Shown in pieces: positions 18,114 to 19,647 of a stretch of DNA of 19,647 nucleotides (position 1 is the stretch's first letter; each line of letters opens with the position of its first letter). The DNA lies in NCBI GenBank assembly GCA_964017145.1, contig CAXHKQ010000054.1, positions 1 to 19,647 of the forward strand, in the 5' to 3' direction. Below the pieces are notes generated by a model that was not told the origin of the DNA, made no database searches, and was given only the letters and a program-made list of their open reading frames with translations. The DNA comes from Agrocybe praecox. Taxonomy: Eukaryota; Basidiomycota; Agaricomycetes; Agaricales; Agrocybaceae. Position numbers and translations under genes: made by a program.

Positions 18114-18999
18114 TTCGGTTGCACACTCCGCATCACCACCACCACAACCACCAGCGAATGTGATCTGTGATAAAAAGCAGGTCGCAACCAGCAGCGAGCG
18201 AGCCGTTCACCGTGTCGCGTTTTGGCTGCTGCTGCTGCTGATGGTGTGCGGCTGTTTGCGTCGCGCGGAAGTTCACACGCCGTGTCAAGCCGAGTTGGTG
18301 TGTGCGCGCTGGCGGCTGGCAAGCCGTTTATCTGCGCGCGGCACTCGGCTTGTCCATTGTACGCAACGTCGTCGGGAATATCATAATTATCGCCGGCGAA
18401 CAATTGTTCGAGCCCACTCACTACCGCCAACCGCAGCAACCCCAATTGGACAACATAATTCCTGTCAGATAGGAGACGGCACACACGCACACGCACGCGC
18501 ACTGCACTGCAGCATTCGCAATGCCGTTGCGAATTATGCAATTCAATTGAACGATGCACAAAGCACGCGATGACAAACGGCCATGTACTTGAAGTCCAGA
18601 CGTCGTCGACGTCGTTCGCTTGTAAATCATCACGACTGTCGTCGACAACTTTCCTCGCGCATTCGCCACGCACGTACGCCAACGACGCCAACCGTTGCCG
18701 TCGTCGACGCCAGTCGAGTTGTGTAGTAGAGTACAGTCAATTCATTAGAACTTAAGTTCATCTCAATAAGGCGTCTTCAAATCGCACACATTCCATCGGA
18801 CGCGCTAGCCGTATAATGGCTCTCACACGCACACTCACTCACTTACGACGCGCGACGCGTTCGACAAGTGCAGTGTCGCACAGGCACAGGCGAACGCATA
18901 CACACACTCGACTCGATTCGAACACGCGAGTGTCTTTGGCGAGTACCTCCGCCGGCGCGCGCGCACTCTCTTGAACAAGTTTATATTCGAATTCATTGT

Positions 19000-19020
19000 G
19001 TACCACGCCGCACGTGGTAC
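19000..19020. repeat. 8-bp inverted repeat containing an E-box
   Basis: GTACCACG (19000-19007) and CGTGGTAC (19013-19020) flank five bases. The right arm overlaps a CACGTG at 19011-19016. It lies in the CpG-rich part of the vg intron. Confidence 0.5.
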
Positions 19021-19647
19021 GTGCGTGTATTTGCGGCGGCACATTCCAAATTAGCTCACGCACGGTTGGCACTTTGGCCACACGCTCTTCAACCACCACC
19101 CAAGTCCCAATGCAATAGATGCTGTGCTGTGTGCACCGTGTACAAGTTTCGCTCGGTGCTCGGGCGTCGCACAAAGTTTCTGCCGAAGTGCGACGCGCGA
19201 CGTCTTGCACTTGTATCGATGCTATCGCAGGAGTGGAGTGATTATTATCACCCAGCTATCTGGAGCACAGCACACTCACAGATCGGATCGGGTGTAGAAC
19301 GAGTATGTGTAAAATAGGAATATACCCTTGAGATTACAACCTGTTCTCAGTAGGCTATAGCTCGTTGTAGAGTCAACTAAAAATGAACATGTCAAAAAAT
19401 CAAAAACATTTTTCAATGGTTCGGACTCGGACATCTGGGAACAATATACAATGGATACAATTGTCGATAACCACATCGAGAGCCTTCAATTTGCTTATGT
19501 AAGATAACATGTTTAGTGTCTGGAAAGTACGTTTCGCGTTGTGCGAACATTGGAATATATCGTCAGCCTGGGACTGCCCTTATTCGAGAAAAATTATAAT
19601 TCACTTTTGTTGTGTTGATAATGTCGTCCCACGTCACGATTTAGAAG

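Larger units (their letters stand above)
17296..19647 (+). other. vg: Continuation of the vg intron
   Basis: 17340-19260 is CpG-rich with microsatellites and CAC/CTG runs; after 19320 it is AT-rich. GGAATGTG cores occur on the minus strand at 18787-18794 and 19041-19048, as single TEAD-type matches. Long open frames (minus 18041-18691, plus 18028-18573) have no known domain and are probably compositional. In Drosophila, vg introns hold wing enhancers, so regulatory DNA is plausible here but not shown. Confidence 0.5.

Noticed and set aside
18041..18691. 216-codon minus-strand open frame, and the overlapping 181-codon plus-strand frame (18028-18573)
   Set aside because: Both are rich in Arg, Ala, Thr-His and Val runs from CA, CG and CAC repeats, with no recognisable domain. 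Opposite-strand overlap in CpG-rich DNA is best explained by low stop-codon density.
1..19647. CRISPR arrays, operons, tRNA or rRNA genes
   Set aside because: None seen. The direct repeats present are microsatellites or transposon motifs, and the sequence has eukaryotic splice-site and transposon features.

Overview
This is a stretch of animal nuclear DNA, almost certainly from an insect. It has no operons and no long conserved reading frames. It carries GT-AG splice sites, many CA/TG and CGT/CAG microsatellites, and several DNA-transposon relics. Host sequence is CpG-rich and the transposons are AT-richer. I cannot fix the order of insect from sequence alone.

The one gene I recognise is the 5' end of vestigial (vg) on the + strand. 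A coding exon runs from an ATG at 16016 to a perfect GTAAGT donor at 16115. It encodes 33 residues that match, from memory, the highly conserved N-terminus of insect Vestigial, the wing selector and co-activator of the TEAD factor Scalloped. Upstream I infer a short leader part of the same exon (15804-16015), a 1.4-kb intron (14417-15803) and a non-coding first exon (about 13867-14416). The leader is strikingly ATG-poor: its only upstream ATG opens a 9-codon uORF that stops two bases before the exon junction. The rest of the CDS, including the Scalloped-binding domain, lies beyond the window.

Layout: 1-398, nothing recognisable; 399-1679, complete copy of a pogo/Tigger-like element with TA target duplication; 1682-4580, non-coding host DNA with CpG-rich and microsatellite stretches; about 4585-6945, cluster of three unrelated DNA transposon relics (diverged pogo-like copy, hAT-like element with perfect 8-bp duplication, element built on a repeated GC-rich 17-mer); 6946-11912, CpG-rich blocks and one AT-rich block, no gene seen; about 11913-12648, truncated pogo-like copy; 12651-13866, CpG-rich upstream region of vg; 13867-16114, vg leader and first coding exon; 16115-end, start of a large vg intron holding a 620-bp TA-flanked MITE (16676-17295) and CpG-rich sequence that may be regulatory.

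The window therefore reads as a regulatory-gene promoter and first intron embedded in transposon debris. I found no evidence of a new multi-gene system. The more interesting points are the ATG-purged leader with its single uORF, tandem TEAD-type motifs in the leader intron, a DR1 nuclear-receptor motif just inside the next intron, and the unusual end structure of the pogo-like and 17-mer elements.
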